Assembly: GCA_002633005.1 (NCBI GenBank)
Contig: NMRA01000297.1
Span: 402,993 to 466,992 of the forward strand
Direction of reading: 5' to 3'
Origin: Phoronis australis
Taxonomy: Eukaryota > Phoronida > Phoronidae
DNA length: 64,000 nt
Within the stretch, counting starts at the first letter, position 1; the number at the start of each line of letters is the position of its first letter. The translations under genes were made by a program, and so were the position numbers. Positions 34,150-47,223 of this stretch are shown here, one piece after another. The notes under the pieces were generated by a model, which worked only from the letters and a program-made list of their open reading frames with translations, had not been told where the DNA came from and searched no databases.

Positions 34150-36760
34150 AAACTAGCTTGAACAAGCATATAGACCGGCAGCCCAGAGCACTTAGCATAG
34201 ACGAACGAGGTACCAACTTCTGACCATAGGAATACATAGCGTCCACCTCAGTATATACATAACTGGTCGTTTGCCGTTGTCTGCACTTTAGGGGCCTTAC
34301 AATGGGGCCAAAAATGTGCTAGAATTGATATTCAAGGTACTGTCCAAAACTGACTTAAAACAGACAAAACAGAAAATAGTACCGCACTGGACACCGAATG
34401 ACCCATACCTGACTCTGGAATGGGTTCGTTAGAAACCAAAAAGGACCTCCCACCCCAACAAAAAATGAGCTAACTTATACATTCGAGGTACCACAAACAC
34501 TAATTCCATGTGAATCAATACATGCCACTTATCACTAAATTCCCTATCACAGACGAAATACAATCTGGGTTGTGCCCGCCCGAAACCCCATCGAAAATTT
34601 GAGCGAGATAAGATAATAGGAGTACCAGCTAAAACTGATTTAAAACGAACAATACACGTAGTTCTGAATGACCTACGATAGACAAACTGCCCCCTGGCAA
34701 GGGTCCACTAGAAACCCAAAAAGGACCCACCCAAAAGAGCTAGCTCATACTTTCGAGGTACAGCAAAAACAATTCCATGTTATTTAATACATGTCACCGG
34801 TCACTAAATGACCTACTACAGGCAAATACACTCTGGGTTGTGCCAGCCAGAAATCCCCCAAAATCTCAGCCACGGTATGCCGTTGAATGTTTGAGCTACA
34901 TTAGATATTCGAAGTACGGGCTAAAACTGTCTTTTAAGAAACCAACGATCGTGCCGCAATAAACTCCGATGACCCATGACAGACAAATTCTCCTCTAGAA
35001 TGTGTTCGCCAGAAACGCAAAAACAACGCCCAAAAAGGAACTAGCTCATATATTCGAGGTACCTCAATAAACAAATCCAGTCCATTATTACACACTCAAA
35101 GGGCATTTCTCTGTCGCTCTTCAATTGTGTTGCTATCATTTCGATGACAAATTCATGTACAATAACATACGTGTCAGAGACCCTGATCAACGCATTTCCA
35201 TCTGAGTTGGCTAAGTGGAAGGCAAGAAGCGTGTCCTCCTCTTCATGGGAATCTTAAAGATCCAGTGGATTGTCAGCTGCCATGGTACGTGTAACAGTGT
35301 AAGAAAGGCCAATACAGTTGCCGCCATGTGGGACAAGTGTTTTCTCCCCAAGAACTGGTCCATAGGTCCTTCTGCTATTCTTTTAAGAGGAAGGTTGTCA
35401 AGCTGGTGTTTTTCAACAAGACATTTTGGGTGTTAAAATCATGTTACAGTATATTACGGAAAGAAGTTACATTTGGCACAAGTGAAAAGGTCGGCCCTAA
35501 AAACAAGTAGGTCTAAGTAAGATTGTAATTCTGTAGTATTTACTTATAACTATTGTTATCTGTAGTACTTAAATATGCCCGTGAATTGTTTACCCTGTAA
35601 AAGAACCCAATCCAGTACTTCTTGTTGCTGACAGCGTACAGTGTATAAGCCAATTGACCCCCTCATTGCGGACTGTTCCACTGTTTTGAAAATTTTCCGA
35701 CATTCCGTCAACCCAACTAAGTGTCCCGCGATTTGACGCAAGGCCAAATTGACATAATATCATATACTATTGTAATTTCCCATGCGACATATCCATATTT
35801 TCCCGCTAGACTGCAAAGGAAAAAACAGGACCCTTTCGATTGCTCATTATACTACACTAGCTGCTGTCTTAGGAGTATCACTTAATGGGTTGTTTTTAAC
35901 AGTTCCTGATATCCAAAACGTAAGTGTTATAAGGTATTTTCCAAAATGCTTACTTTCCACTATTATCCAATTGGCACTCAATCTGACACTATTAACGATT
36001 TTAAGCAAGGTAGAGTTCAATAGACGCGAAAGTATTACGCAAATGCAAGAATTCACCATGAGCTGTAAACTAAGAAAGTGACCACATCTTCCTTATAGAA
36101 ATTCTTGATTCTACGAAACTCTACCAACATACACAGTGGGACACGGCAGATGTGAAATACTGCAAAGAATGACAAATGGAGGAGGTAACAGGAAAGTCAC
36201 GCAAACGTGTAGCGTGCGGTGCAACCCCTTTTGCTGTTCATTCAAAACATACTTCTCGAATGCAATCAAAAGGGACTCCATTATTTTCAATAGCAGCACA
36301 TCATTCTCTACCTACCGAATTGACGTGTTTTCCACAATTTCTTGACGGGTGATTAGTGGTCAGTGACATGTATTAAATGGATCACATGGAATTGTTTTGG
36401 TGGTAACTCGAATGTATGAGCTAGCTCATTTTGGTGGGTCCTTTTTGGGATTCTGGCGGATCCTTACCAGAGTGCAATTTGTTTGCCATGAGTCATTCAG
36501 TGCGGTACTATTGTCCGCTTTAAATCAGTTTGGCCAGTACCCCGAATATCTAGCTCACATTTGGCCCCTTTGTACGGTCCCCTGGGTCACATCCAGGGTT
36601 CAGACAACGGCAGAGGTTCATTTTTCTATATACTGAGTTGGACTGCAAGTGCTTTGCTTCTATGGTTAGTTGTTGGTACCTACATGTAGTTCATCTATAG
36701 TAAGAGCTCTGGGCTGCCGGTCTACGGAAATGTTAGTGAATTGCACAGGGTTATACGTGA
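34150..36760. mobile_element. DNA-transposon-like element with complex terminal inverted repeats
   Basis: The left part (34160-35090) holds a unit repeated about three times at 270-300 bp spacing, each with agaaac(c)caaaaagga, ag(c)tagctcata, cattcgaggta and an aattccatg word. The right part (36390-36730) is the inverted counterpart, including agaccggcagcccagag read in reverse (36717 region). No transposase is recognised between the arms. It resembles a non-autonomous element with multiplied subterminal repeats. Confidence 0.65.
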
Positions 36761-37012
36761 CCTAAGGTCTAAACAATCTGTATGGTTGTACGTAAATTGT
36801 AGTCTACAATTATACCTTTATAATAGTCTGTCTCTTGAAAAAAGATTTTTATCCATTTGGAGACCAGGTTAACTTAAAGATGAGCATGAAGTGACAACAC
36901 CGCAATAACAAGTTACATGTCAGTCGTGATGAACTGCAACACTGCTGTGACAAATCATCTGCAAAAGCTCGTATAAAAATGTATTGCTTTATCAAATTTG
37001 AAAGTGTGCATT

Positions 37013-37880
37013 GGCGGATCCAGGACTTTGAGTTGGGGGAGCAGAGCACAGGAATAAATTAAATTTAATTTGTTGAATGCATTTATCGTCATTATTTTGA
37101 CACTTTTCTCTTTATTTTGAGACCAGTCCTTAGGGTTTATTTTGCATTACTCATCTCTATTTATAGCCTCTAGGGCCTACTTTTGTATTCATACGTTTCT
37201 CTACGCGACTCCTGATTGGTCGCCCATATTTCCTTTGTTCTGTTCAACGTGGTCTCCCATTCAGCCACCTACCTCGTCGTCTACAAGACCTACGTTCTCT
37301 TCATTTTTCCCCACCCCCCATCCCGGGTGGCGGTTCCACATTCTCTTTGCTCATATACATTTCCTGTTAGGTTTTTTCAAGTTTTGTGTTCATGTTCTGT
37401 ACTTTTCCTTTAAGCCCTTCAGGCAGTTCTTTTGCTTTGTTCCCTCTCGCAGGGCTATTCATTGTACACGCCGGTGGGCGTTTTGTGCATGCCCATCTTG
37501 CAGAGTCTTAGTTAGTTTTATCTATTACGTCATAATAAATGACAAATATTCCCAATCCTCCTCTTGTTTTACTCTGCAGCATAGCTCGTGGCGTACCCCG
37601 GGCAAAATAGATTACGATAAACAGAATTTTGGAAGATGCGCGAGCCCAACCTAAAATGTAGGGATGCAGGGGTCTCGAATTTTTGGGTATGCGGACCTTT
37701 TGACTAAAAAAACGGTAAACGGATTTGTTCAGGGCCTATGCATTGTTTATTCACCTATTCACCCCCAGCCCCCCTAGTTGCGCGCATGTGCTAGTCAGCA
37801 CTTCGCACCCGAACTGCCAAATGGTATCTGGTAGAATTTTAGGAGGGCCATGGCCCCCTTGCCTCCCCCCCAAATCCGCC
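37013..37880. mobile_element. GGCGGATCC MITE with internal insertion
   Basis: Termini ggcggatccagg and aaatccgcc are inverted. Compared with the 308-bp version at 42667-42974 it contains an extra 560 bp, which includes the 37142-37654 frame; that frame is low-complexity (Phe/Ser/Pro-rich) and not considered a gene. Confidence 0.7.
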
Positions 37881-38193
37881 ATAGATGAGCTCGAAGTTCG
37901 GAGTACTTACCAACAACTGCACCTCAGTTCTTCCCAACTAACCACTTGAGACGTTTTACCAGGTGCCGCCGTGATGTAAAGGTCACGCTACGAACCACCA
38001 GGACAGTCTGTTCTAAAGCAGCTGGGACGTCGACGACGGCGACCGCAGGATTCTTTCTATAACAAAAAGAGTTATCACCTTTTAACGGATTTGCTGTAGC
38101 CGAAGTTTCACTTAAAAGTGATGCTAGCGTTCAATAGTTCACTTGCTGCCTATAATTAACACAGCCCTTTATAACATATTTTGAATCAAACGT

Positions 38194-38508
38194 TTGCCCA
38201 AATCCTGCCCGCCTCCAAACAAGGACTTAGTGTTTGACCCTTCATTGCAGGCGGGCCAATCACCAGTGTGCAGGGCTGCAGCCTCTCTAATCGACCATAG
38301 TTGGCTCCTTGGATGGGGAGCTTTGCAGTCAAAATGTATGGCAATGCCCGCAGATCCATTGACAGTACTCAATGATGAACGCTGCAAGTGCAAAAAGACC
38401 ATTTGTGCTGGGAAACTGAGTTTGGGCTGTAATGCTGGGTCAAACTGTACAGAAATGTGCAGCTGTGACAACTGTAGTAATATCAGCAACACTGACTGTA
38501 GTCTTTAG
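38194..38508 (+). CDS. Cysteine-rich ORF remnant inside duplicated block
   Basis: The frame ends with the cluster RCKCKKTICAGK, CNAGSNCTEMCSC and DNCSN, a CxC...C...C...CxCxxC arrangement recalling Cys-rich C-termini of mobile-element-associated invertebrate ORFs. The start is uncertain. Copy B lacks most of this frame but keeps the last codons (NTDC) and a different tail with an aataaa signal (43243-43290), so the two copies are complementary deletion derivatives of a longer gene. It is probably non-functional. Confidence 0.4.
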   Translation: MPKSCPPPNKDLVFDPSLQAGQSPVCRAAASLIDHSWLLGWGALQSKCMAMPADPLTVLNDERCKCKKTICAGKLSLGCNAGSNCTEMCSCDNCSNISNTDCSL

Positions 38509-39436
38509 ATGTCTTAATACCACAAACACTCAGGTTAACGACTATGCTTGCGCACAAGCCTATACTCCTTATCTTTGAAGTTTTTTATTATAAGCGCTCA
38601 CTGATTTACTAAGCGTTCCCCCTCAACTTTTGAGAATTTCCAATTAACCGCCCACAGTTCAGGGTAGCACCTATTATAGTTCAATATAATTACAAGCGAC
38701 CGCTCGTGGTTTAAAATTGACACACATCCTATATCACTCTCATTTCACATAACAAATTCAGTTTCCAAAAACGTCTTTTCTCAATATGTAAAAACCAAAT
38801 CCCGGCTTTGCTACATACCTCCGAAGGAAAGGTAACACTAGTGACATGCGTGTCGTTTTATGACTAACATATTTCTTGGAAGGTATTAAGGAGCAAACTT
38901 GAATAACCCGATGGAAACCATCACGGAGTGGGGAATTTTTTCGAGGCTATTCATTTTATGGAAAACTAATTGTTGAGTACATGAGCAGCATACATGTAAG
39001 TACCACATTTTTGTTGTGAAATTTGCACTGAATTGTTTCCGCGCATCCAAATACGTCATTCGGTTAGCGCATCGTTTCTCGGATTTTTTTCAACAGATGT
39101 TTTCCAAAAGTCGAGTTAAGTTGCAAAATTTGGGCTGCGAATAAAAAGTGGAGGGGATTTGTACTCCGAGTTAATCTGGATTTTTAAGGACTTTGACGAC
39201 AGCCAGTAGCAGGCAGACCTGGCAAAATCGAAAATATTTTTTCAACGGGCGCTTTCTCCCTTTTCACATCGCAAACTTTGCTTCTCGAATGCACCTGCTA
39301 GTTAGAGGGCACTGATTCAACTTTCACGTCGTCAACTTGCCTTGCGCTCTAGAGCCTTTCTATGCCGGTCGTGAAGAACAGTAACGCTGTACCTGCATGA
39401 ACGAAATTTGTGAGTAGCTAACGCGGCAAGTAAAAG

Positions 39437-40344
39437 NNNNNNNNNNNNNNNNNNNNNNNNNNNNNNNNNNNNNNNNNNNNNNNNNNNNNNNNNNNNNNNN
39501 NNNNNNNNNNNNNNNNNNNNNNNNNNNNNNNNNNNNNNNNNNNNNNNNNNNNNNNNNNNNNNNNNNNNNNNNNNNNNNNNNNNNNNNNNNNNNNNNNNNN
39601 NNNNNNNNNNNNNNNNNNNNNNNNNNNNNNNNNNNNNNNNNNNNNNNNNNNNNNNNNNNNNNNNNNNNNNNNNNNNNNNNNNNNNNNNNNNNNNNNNNNN
39701 NNNNNNNNNNNNNNNNNNNNNNNNNNNNNNNNNNNNNNNNNNNNNNNNNNNNNNNNNNNNNNNNNNNNNNNNNNNNNNNNNNNNNNNNNNNNNNNNNNNN
39801 NNNNNNNNNNNNNNNNNNNNNNNNNNNNNNNNNNNNNNNNNNNNNNNNNNNNNNNNNNNNNNNNNNNNNNNNNNNNNNNNNNNNNNNNNNNNNNNNNNNN
39901 NNNNNNNNNNNNNNNNNNNNNNNNNNNNNNNNNNNNNNNNNNNNNNNNNNNNNNNNNNNNNNNNNNNNNNNNNNNNNNNNNNNNNNNNNNNNNNNNNNNN
40001 NNNNNNNNNNNNNNNNNNNNNNNNNNNNNNNNNNNNNNNNNNNNNNNNNNNNNNNNNNNNNNNNNNNNNNNNNNNNNNNNNNNNNNNNNNNNNNNNNNNN
40101 NNNNNNNNNNNNNNNNNNNNNNNNNNNNNNNNNNNNNNNNNNNNNNNNNNNNNNNNNNNNNNNNNNNNNNNNNNNNNNNNNNNNNNNNNNNNNNNNNNNN
40201 NNNNNNNNNNNNNNNNNNNNNNNNNNNNNNNNNNNNNNNNNNNNNNNNNNNNNNNNNNNNNNNNNNNNNNNNNNNNNNNNNNNNNNNNNNNNNNNNNNNN
40301 NNNNNNNNNNNNNNNNNNNNNNNNNNNNNNNNNNNNNNNNNNNN
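39437..40344. other. Assembly gap (908 N)
   Basis: Run of unresolved bases separating copies A and B of the duplicated block. Confidence 1.
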
Positions 40345-42666
40345 AGAAACCCAAAAAGGACCCACCCAAAAGAGCTAGCTCATACTTTCGAGGTACAGCA
40401 AAAACAATTCCATGTTATTTAATACATGTCACCGGTCACTAAATGCCCTACTACAGGCAAATACACTCTGGGTTGTGCCAGCCAGAAATCCCCCAAAATC
40501 TCAACCACGGTATGCCGTTGAATATTTGAGCTACATTAGATATTCGAAGTACGGGCTAAAACTGTGTTTTAAGAAACCAACAATCGTGTCGCAATAAACT
40601 CCGGATGACCCACGACAGACAAATTCTCCTCTGGAAAGTGTTCGCCAGAAACGCAAAAACAACGTCCAAAAAGGAACTAGCTCATATATTCGAGGTACCT
40701 CAATAAACAAATCCAGTCCATTATTACACACTCAAAAGGCATTTCTCTGTCGCTCTTCAATTGTATTGCTATCATTTCGATGACAAATTCATGTACAATA
40801 ACATACGTGTCAGAGACCCTGATCAACGCATTTCCATCTGAGTTGGCTAAGTGGAAGGCAAGAAGCGTGTCCTCCTCTTCATGGGAACCTTAAGGATCCA
40901 GTGGATGGTCAGCTGACATGGTACATGTAACAGTGTAAGAAAGGCCAATACAGTTGCCGCCATGTGGGACAAGTGTTTTCTCCCCAAGAACTGGTCCATA
41001 GGTCCTTCTGCTATTCTTGTAAGAGGAAGGTTGCCAAGCACGTGTTTTTCAACAAGACATTTTTGGGTGTTAAATTCATGTTACAGTATATTACGGAAAG
41101 AAGTTACATTTGGCACAAGTGAAAAGTTCGGCCCTAAAAACAAGTAGGTCTAAGTAAGATTGTAATTCTGTAGTATTTACTTATAACTATTGTTATCTGT
41201 AGTACTTAAATATGCCCGTGAAATATTTTTTAAATGAAATGTTTACCCTGTAAAAGAACCCAAACCAGTACTTCGTGTTGCTGACAGCGTACAGTGTATT
41301 AGCCAATAGACCATCTCATTGCGGACTGTTCCATTTTTTTGAAAATTTTCCGACATTCCGCCAACCCAACTAAGTGTCCCGCGATTTGACGCCAGGCCAA
41401 ATTGACATAACATCATATACTATTGTAATTTCCCACGCGACATATCCATATTTTCCCGCTAGACTACAAAGGAAAAACGGGACCCTTTCGATTGCTCATT
41501 TTACTACATTAGATGCTGTCTTAGGAGTATCACTTAATGGGTTGTTTTTAACAGTTCCTGATATCCAAAACTTAAGTGTTATGAGGTATTTTCCAAAATG
41601 CTTACTTTCCACTATTATCCAATTGGCACTCAATCTGACACTATTAACGATTTTAAGCAAGGTAGAGTTCAATAGACGCGAAAGTATTACGCAAATGCAA
41701 GAATTCACCGTGAACTGTAAACTAAGAAAGTGATCACATCTTCCTTATAGAAATTCTTTATTCTACGAAACTCTACCAACATACACAGTGGGACACGGCA
41801 GATGTGAAATACTGCAAAGAATGACAAATGGAGGAGGTAACAGGAAAGTCACGCAAACACGTGTAGCGTGCGGTGCAACCCCTTTTGCTGCTCATTCAAA
41901 ACATACTTCTCGAATGCAATCAAAAGGGACTCCATTATTTTCAATAGCAGCACGTCATTCTCTACGTACCGAATTGACGTGTTTTCCACAATTTCTTGAC
42001 GGGTGATTAGTGGTCAGTGACATGTATTAAATGAATCACATGGAATTGTTTTGGTGGTAACTCGAATGTATGAGCTAGCTCATTTTGGTGGGTCCTTTTT
42101 GGGATTCTGGCGGATCCTTACCAGAGTGCAATTTGTTTGCCATGAGTCATTCAATGCGGTACTATTGTCCGCTTTAAATCAGTTTGGCCAGTACCCCGAA
42201 TATCTAGCTCACATTTGGCCCCTTTGTACGGTCCCCTGGGTCACATCCAGGGTTCAGACAACGGCAGACGTTCATTTTTCTATATACTGAGTTGGACTGC
42301 AAGTGCTTTGCTTCTATGGTTAGTTGTTGGTACCTACATGTAGTTCATCTATAGTAAGAGCTCTGGGCTGTCGGTCTACGGAAATGTTAGTGAATTGCAC
42401 AGGGTTATACATGACCTAAGGTCTAAACAATCTGTATGGTTGTACGCAAATTGTACTCTACAATTATACCTTTATAATAGTTTGTCTCTTGAAAAAAGAT
42501 TTTTATCCATTTGGAGACCAGGTTAACTTAAAGATGAGCATGAAGTGACAACACCGGAATAATTAGTTACATGTCAGTCGTGATGAACTGCAACACTGCT
42601 GTGACAAATCATCTGCAAAAGCTCGTATAAAAATGTATTCCTTTATCAAATTTGAACGTGTGCATT

Positions 42667-42974
42667 GGCGGATCCAGGACTTTGAGTTGGGGGGGCAGAG
42701 CACAGGAATAAATAGAATTTTGGAAGATGCGCGAGCCCAATCTAAAATGTAGGGATGCAGGGGTCTCGAATTTTTGGGTATGCGGACCTTTTGACTAAAA
42801 AAACGGTAAACGGATTTGTTCAGGGCCTATGCATTGTTTATTCACCTATTCACCCCCAGCCCCCCTGGTTGCGCGCATGTGCTAGTCAGCAATTTGCACC
42901 CGAACTGCCAAATGGTATCTGGTAGAATTTTAGGGGGGCCATGGCCCCCTTGCCTCCCCCCCCCCAAATCCGCC
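42667..42974. mobile_element. GGCGGATCC MITE (short form)
   Basis: 308-bp copy with ggcggatccagg and aaatccgcc termini, without the 560-bp insert of the copy at 37013. Confidence 0.75.
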
Positions 42975-43242
42975 ACAGATGAGCTCGAAGTTCAGAGTAC
43001 TTACCAACAACTGCACCTCAGTTCTTCCCAACTAACCACTTGAGACGTTTTACCAGGTGCCGCCGTGAAGTAAAGGTCACGCTACGAACGACCAGGACAG
43101 TCTGTTCTAAAGCAGCTGGGACGTCGACAACGGCGACCGCAGGATTCTTTCTATAACAAAAAAGAGTTATCACCTTTTAACGGATTTGCTGCACAGAACT
43201 GTGCAGCTGTGACAACTGTAGTAACATCAGCAACACTGACTG

Positions 43243-44361
43243 CATAGCTTTGGATAGTTATTTGACAAGTCAACCCTAAATAAAGCTCCAACCTTGTTAT
43301 TTTATGTTTTTGTATTAAAAAGTGAATTTCATTTGTTGATTAAGTCATAGAAAGTGCATACTTTGATCATTGTCATGTATTTGTCTCATACTGCTTGCTA
43401 AATTCTGTCAGAATAATGTAATGTTTTCATACAGTCTCTGTGCACATTCACAGAGATCATTCAACTATATTGTTTTTGTACTATAACGTATTTCTGGTGT
43501 ATTATGCAAACAAGCTATATTTTAGACCATAAATCAATGGTTCAGTCATTGAGGCAGGCACAAATTTTGCCCAGTCTCAAGTGTTTTGTGTAATTTTTGT
43601 TGTCAGAATTAGTTTGCATTTCTGCCTCATTTTTTTAAATTTCACTGTTCACAATTATTCTACAATAATAAAACATGTAATGTGAATGAATTATTGTTCA
43701 ATACAATGACATCAATGGGACCATATTACTTGCTTTACAAAAAATAAAGCAAAAACTGTTGATTTTACAAATATAAGTTCTCTAAGCTATATGGTGGTTA
43801 TTATGCAACTTCAAACTCAAATTTCTCAAAAATGTGCAACTTTATATGTGGGAACTTTTTAGATTTTGAAAACACTCTAGTAAATGAATTGAAAAATCAT
43901 TTTCTAGAAGCACAACAAATTCTGGCTCTCCGCCTATAAATGAAAGAGTAGGCCTATACCGGCTTGGCTCTGTTAAGCACCCATGTGCCAGTGGTTTATT
44001 TGAAAATGAACTCACAGATTCCTGGCCGTTTTAAAAGACCCGATGCTTTACGATATTCCCCGGTATCGATATAGTAACCCAGAACTGATATTTTCCTGTT
44101 CCGATGTTTCCCGAGGTCGATGTTCGCTAAGCCCTATATTCTATGCACGTAGCCAGCTAATGCAACTAAACATGTGCTAGATGCAAAATTGTGATTAGCG
44201 AACTTTGTATTCTTCTCTCCATACAACCCTCCCCCGGCAACTTTTCACTCCCCGGGTCGTTAAAAAGGGTTCATTGTAGGCGGAAACGATATCCAGAAAG
44301 TCTTCCCTACTAGATGGAGTTTGCCTCGCAAAAGTGTATTATTACAACGTTTCTTACCATT
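43243..44361 (+). other. Copy-B-specific segment with 3' end of the Cys-rich ORF
   Basis: After NTDC the frame continues IALDSYLTSQP and stops, followed closely by an aataaa at about 43279. The rest is AT-rich without a recognisable gene. This looks like the original 3' untranslated region that copy A has lost. Confidence 0.45.
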
Positions 44362-45302
44362 GTAGTCTTTAAATGTCTTAATACCACAAACACTCAGGTT
44401 AATGACTATGCTTGCGCACAAGCCTATACTCCTTACCTTTGAAGTTTTTTATTATAAGCGCTCACTGATTTACTAAGCGTTCCCCCTCAACTTTTGAGAA
44501 TTTCCAATTAACCGCCCACAGTTCAGGCTAGCACCTATTATAGCGCAATATAATTACAAGCGACCGCGCGTGGGTTTAAAATTGACACACAACCTATATC
44601 ATTCTCATTTTACATAACAAATTCAGTTTCCAAAAAACGTCTTTTCTCAATATGTAAAAACCAAATCCCGGCTTTGCTACATACCTCCGAATGAAAGGTA
44701 ACACTAGTGACATGCGTGTCGTTTTATGACTAACATATTTCTTGGAAGGTATTAAGGAGCAAACTCGAATAACCCGATGGAAACCATCACGGAGTGGGGA
44801 ATTTTTTCGAGGCTATTCATTTTAAGGAAAACTAATTGTTGAGTACATAAGCAGCATACATGTAAGTGCTACATTTTTGTTGTGAAATTTGCACTGAATT
44901 GTTTCCGCGCATGCAAATACGTCATTCGGTTAGCGCATCGTTTCTCGGACTTTTTTCAACAGATCATTTCCAAACGTCGAGTTAAGTTGCAAAATTTGGG
45001 CTGCGAACGAAAAGTGGAGGGGATTTGCACTCCGAGTTAGTTTGGATTTTTAAGGACTTTGACGACAGCCAGTAGCAGGCAGACCTGGCAAAATCGAAAA
45101 TATTTTTTCAACGGGCATTTTCTCCCTTTTCACATCGCAAACTTTGCTTCTCGAATGCACCTGCTAGTTAGAGGGCACTGATTCAACTTTCACGTCGTCA
45201 ACTTGCCTTGCGCTCTAGAGCCTTTCTATGCCGGTCGTGAAGAACAGTAACGCCGTACCTGCATGAACGAAATTTGTGAGTAGCTAACGCGGCAAGTAAA
45301 AG

Positions 45303-47162
45303 CATAATCTAAACATTTTCTAGGTGATCTGAAAAATCAATTTTGGAACGTAAAAATGACGGGAAAATTTTGCGACCTGGAATTTATCAATGCGAGCTGG
45401 CTTTTGAAAATGCGACCCGGGATTTTGGCTAGGTCGCAAAATGCGACCTTGCGATTTTAATAGCGTCGATCCCTGAAAGGGAAACAATTCAGTGTACGTA
45501 TGAGACTTAATTTTTATAAAAATCTCATGAGAATTTGATGTACGCAAAGGAGTGAGAGTTAGTACAGTAGGACACTTTTCAGTGGCCTCCAACCCAGTGT
45601 AGTGTACATGTACGTAATAAGTGACACAATGTTTTTCGGCTAATTTTTCTAAATAACACTAATCCACACAAAAGTCAAACCACTTAAGTGTCCAACAGAC
45701 CCACACTATTCATTGTGTACGTTTATAAAATACGTACCAAATAAATAACTTATTTATATTATGTTAGGGGTGTCGAAACCTTCCGGCACGGGGATTACAG
45801 GTGTACTGAAACCGCACAGGGGGTTTACATTAACATCGACTTCACGGTCTTCATACAAGTAATATCATAGTTTTAGAAAATCATTCAAAAGACAAACATA
45901 AAGTGAACGGCGTTTGTTAAATTGGTAAAAGAACGGTGAAATAAAGAGCTTTCAAACAAACAAGGAAATAGCTTGGTAGTTTCCTCAATGAACAAAAGGT
46001 GACTCAACAAACGGCATTGTGGGAGGTTTGTTTCTTATTTTGATAGTGTCACGTGCTCCAAAGTGAATTTTGTATCTTGAAGTGCCTAAAAGCCACTCTT
46101 TGTAAGCGTGTAACGAAAAAGAAACGTGTATTTTCAAAGATTAAGCAATTGGCATAATACATTTACTTTGAAAAACAAAAAACAAAAATTTCGTCAACAT
46201 TTAATTAACAGCTGACGCTTACAGCAGACTGGATTGGTGAAGAATTTTGTTGTTCTTTTTAAGTTTATGTTTCATGCTCTTCAGCTTACGCGTATGTAAG
46301 TGACGCCTGATTAATCCGCTACGTATTTTTACTTTAACATTGTCAGTGAATAGGGCTAAGACTTGACAGAATATAAACAAAACAGCCAGCTTAACGCCTG
46401 TAATTGAAAAAGGCTTGAGTTCGACAGCCGTCTCGAGGCGAGAAAATCTAGCCAAAATCACGTGCTCTCGTTGAAAATACTCGGTAATATCTTGCGCAAT
46501 CTCGTGAAATCTTGCCTTTTTAGCGAGGTCATAACGAGGTCTTAGCGTTATAGAACTCTACGCAAGAAGACATTTCCTCAACCGCATGCGTGAGAAACAA
46601 TTGAGTAAAAATTTTGTTTTGGAAAAAATAATACTTCGGATATTGGCACATAGCTCAAATAAAAGAGCGTAAGGTAATAGAAAACACCGCTGGTATTTAA
46701 TAAAGGAGTCGTTATGTGTTCATAGAATTCTCATGTATCACCACATCCATGTATTACTGCATGTCTCAGGGAGATTTTGCATTAAGCGTTAAATGAGTTA
46801 AAAGATTCCAAACCTTTTCTCGTGTTTTCAACGAATTTGAAGACATGTTTGTAATTCTCTCTCGTTTTCTCTCAGTTTTATTTCGTGTTTACACGTCGAA
46901 AATGGTTCAATATTTATTCAAAACTTTATTGTAAAGACATTTTCACGTTTAGCCGTATGAATCAGGTGACTAGTCTGAAGGAAAGACTTTGAAAAGGGCT
47001 TTGTCATAAAGAAACACAATAGATCATTGTTCGATCGCGTTGTGAAAATATGTTTATTTTAATAAGGGCAGTCAAGGTCCCCGTGTGTCGCTATTTGGAG
47101 GAGAGTTGCTTTGGCACTGAGATCTGCCAATTTTTAATTCCTTGTTAATACGATAACGTAGT
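45303..47162. other. No gene recognised; upstream flank of the HYR/CCP gene
   Basis: Frames at 45320-45592 and 46219-46461 (- strand) show no known domain. A dispersed repeat lies at 46451-46535. No TATA box or other promoter element could be assigned with confidence upstream of the ATG at 47163. Confidence 0.4.
46451..46535. repeat. Dispersed repeat, copy 1 of 3
   Basis: Shares tcacgtgctctcgttgaaaa and tcttgc...tttttagc with 52822-52912 and 58742-58853. Confidence 0.65.
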
Positions 47163-47223
47163 ATGAAGTCAATTGGTCTCTTACTACTTGGGTTTGTGGC
47201 ACTGGAGTTAATTCCGCCGTCAG
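47163..47223 (+). CDS. HYR/CCP gene exon 1: signal peptide
   Basis: The ATG at 47163 opens MKSIGLLLLGFVALELIPPS: basic n-region, hydrophobic core, Pro-containing end. It finishes with one base (phase 1) before gtacag, the phase expected for joining extracellular modules. Confidence 0.8.

Larger units (their letters stand above)
34710..39436. repeat. Large duplicated block, copy A
   Basis: Nearly identical in order and sequence to 40345-45302, with scattered substitutions. Copy A carries about 560 bp (37059-37621) and about 350 bp (38097-38447) absent from copy B, and lacks about 1.1 kb that B has at 43243-44361. It runs right up to the gap at 39437. All open frames inside recur in copy B. 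Confidence 0.9.
40345..45302. repeat. Large duplicated block, copy B
   Basis: Starts at the first base after the gap, at the position equivalent to 34710 in copy A, and ends at the equivalent of 39436 (gcggcaagtaaaag), where copy A meets the gap. Sequence continues uniquely beyond 45302. The coincidence of both breakpoints with the gap is typical of two haplotypes placed in tandem. Confidence 0.9.

Noticed and set aside
36397-36636. 79-codon frame repeated at 42051-42290
   Set aside because: Falls in the right inverted-repeat arm of the mobile element; both copies are repeat DNA.
37142-37654. 170-codon open frame, Phe/Ser/Pro-rich
   Set aside because: Lies in the 560-bp segment specific to copy A inside a MITE, with low-complexity composition and no recognisable domain.
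39332-40369. Very long open frames across the first N run (- strand)
   Set aside because: They consist mostly of unresolved bases and begin and end in repeat sequence.
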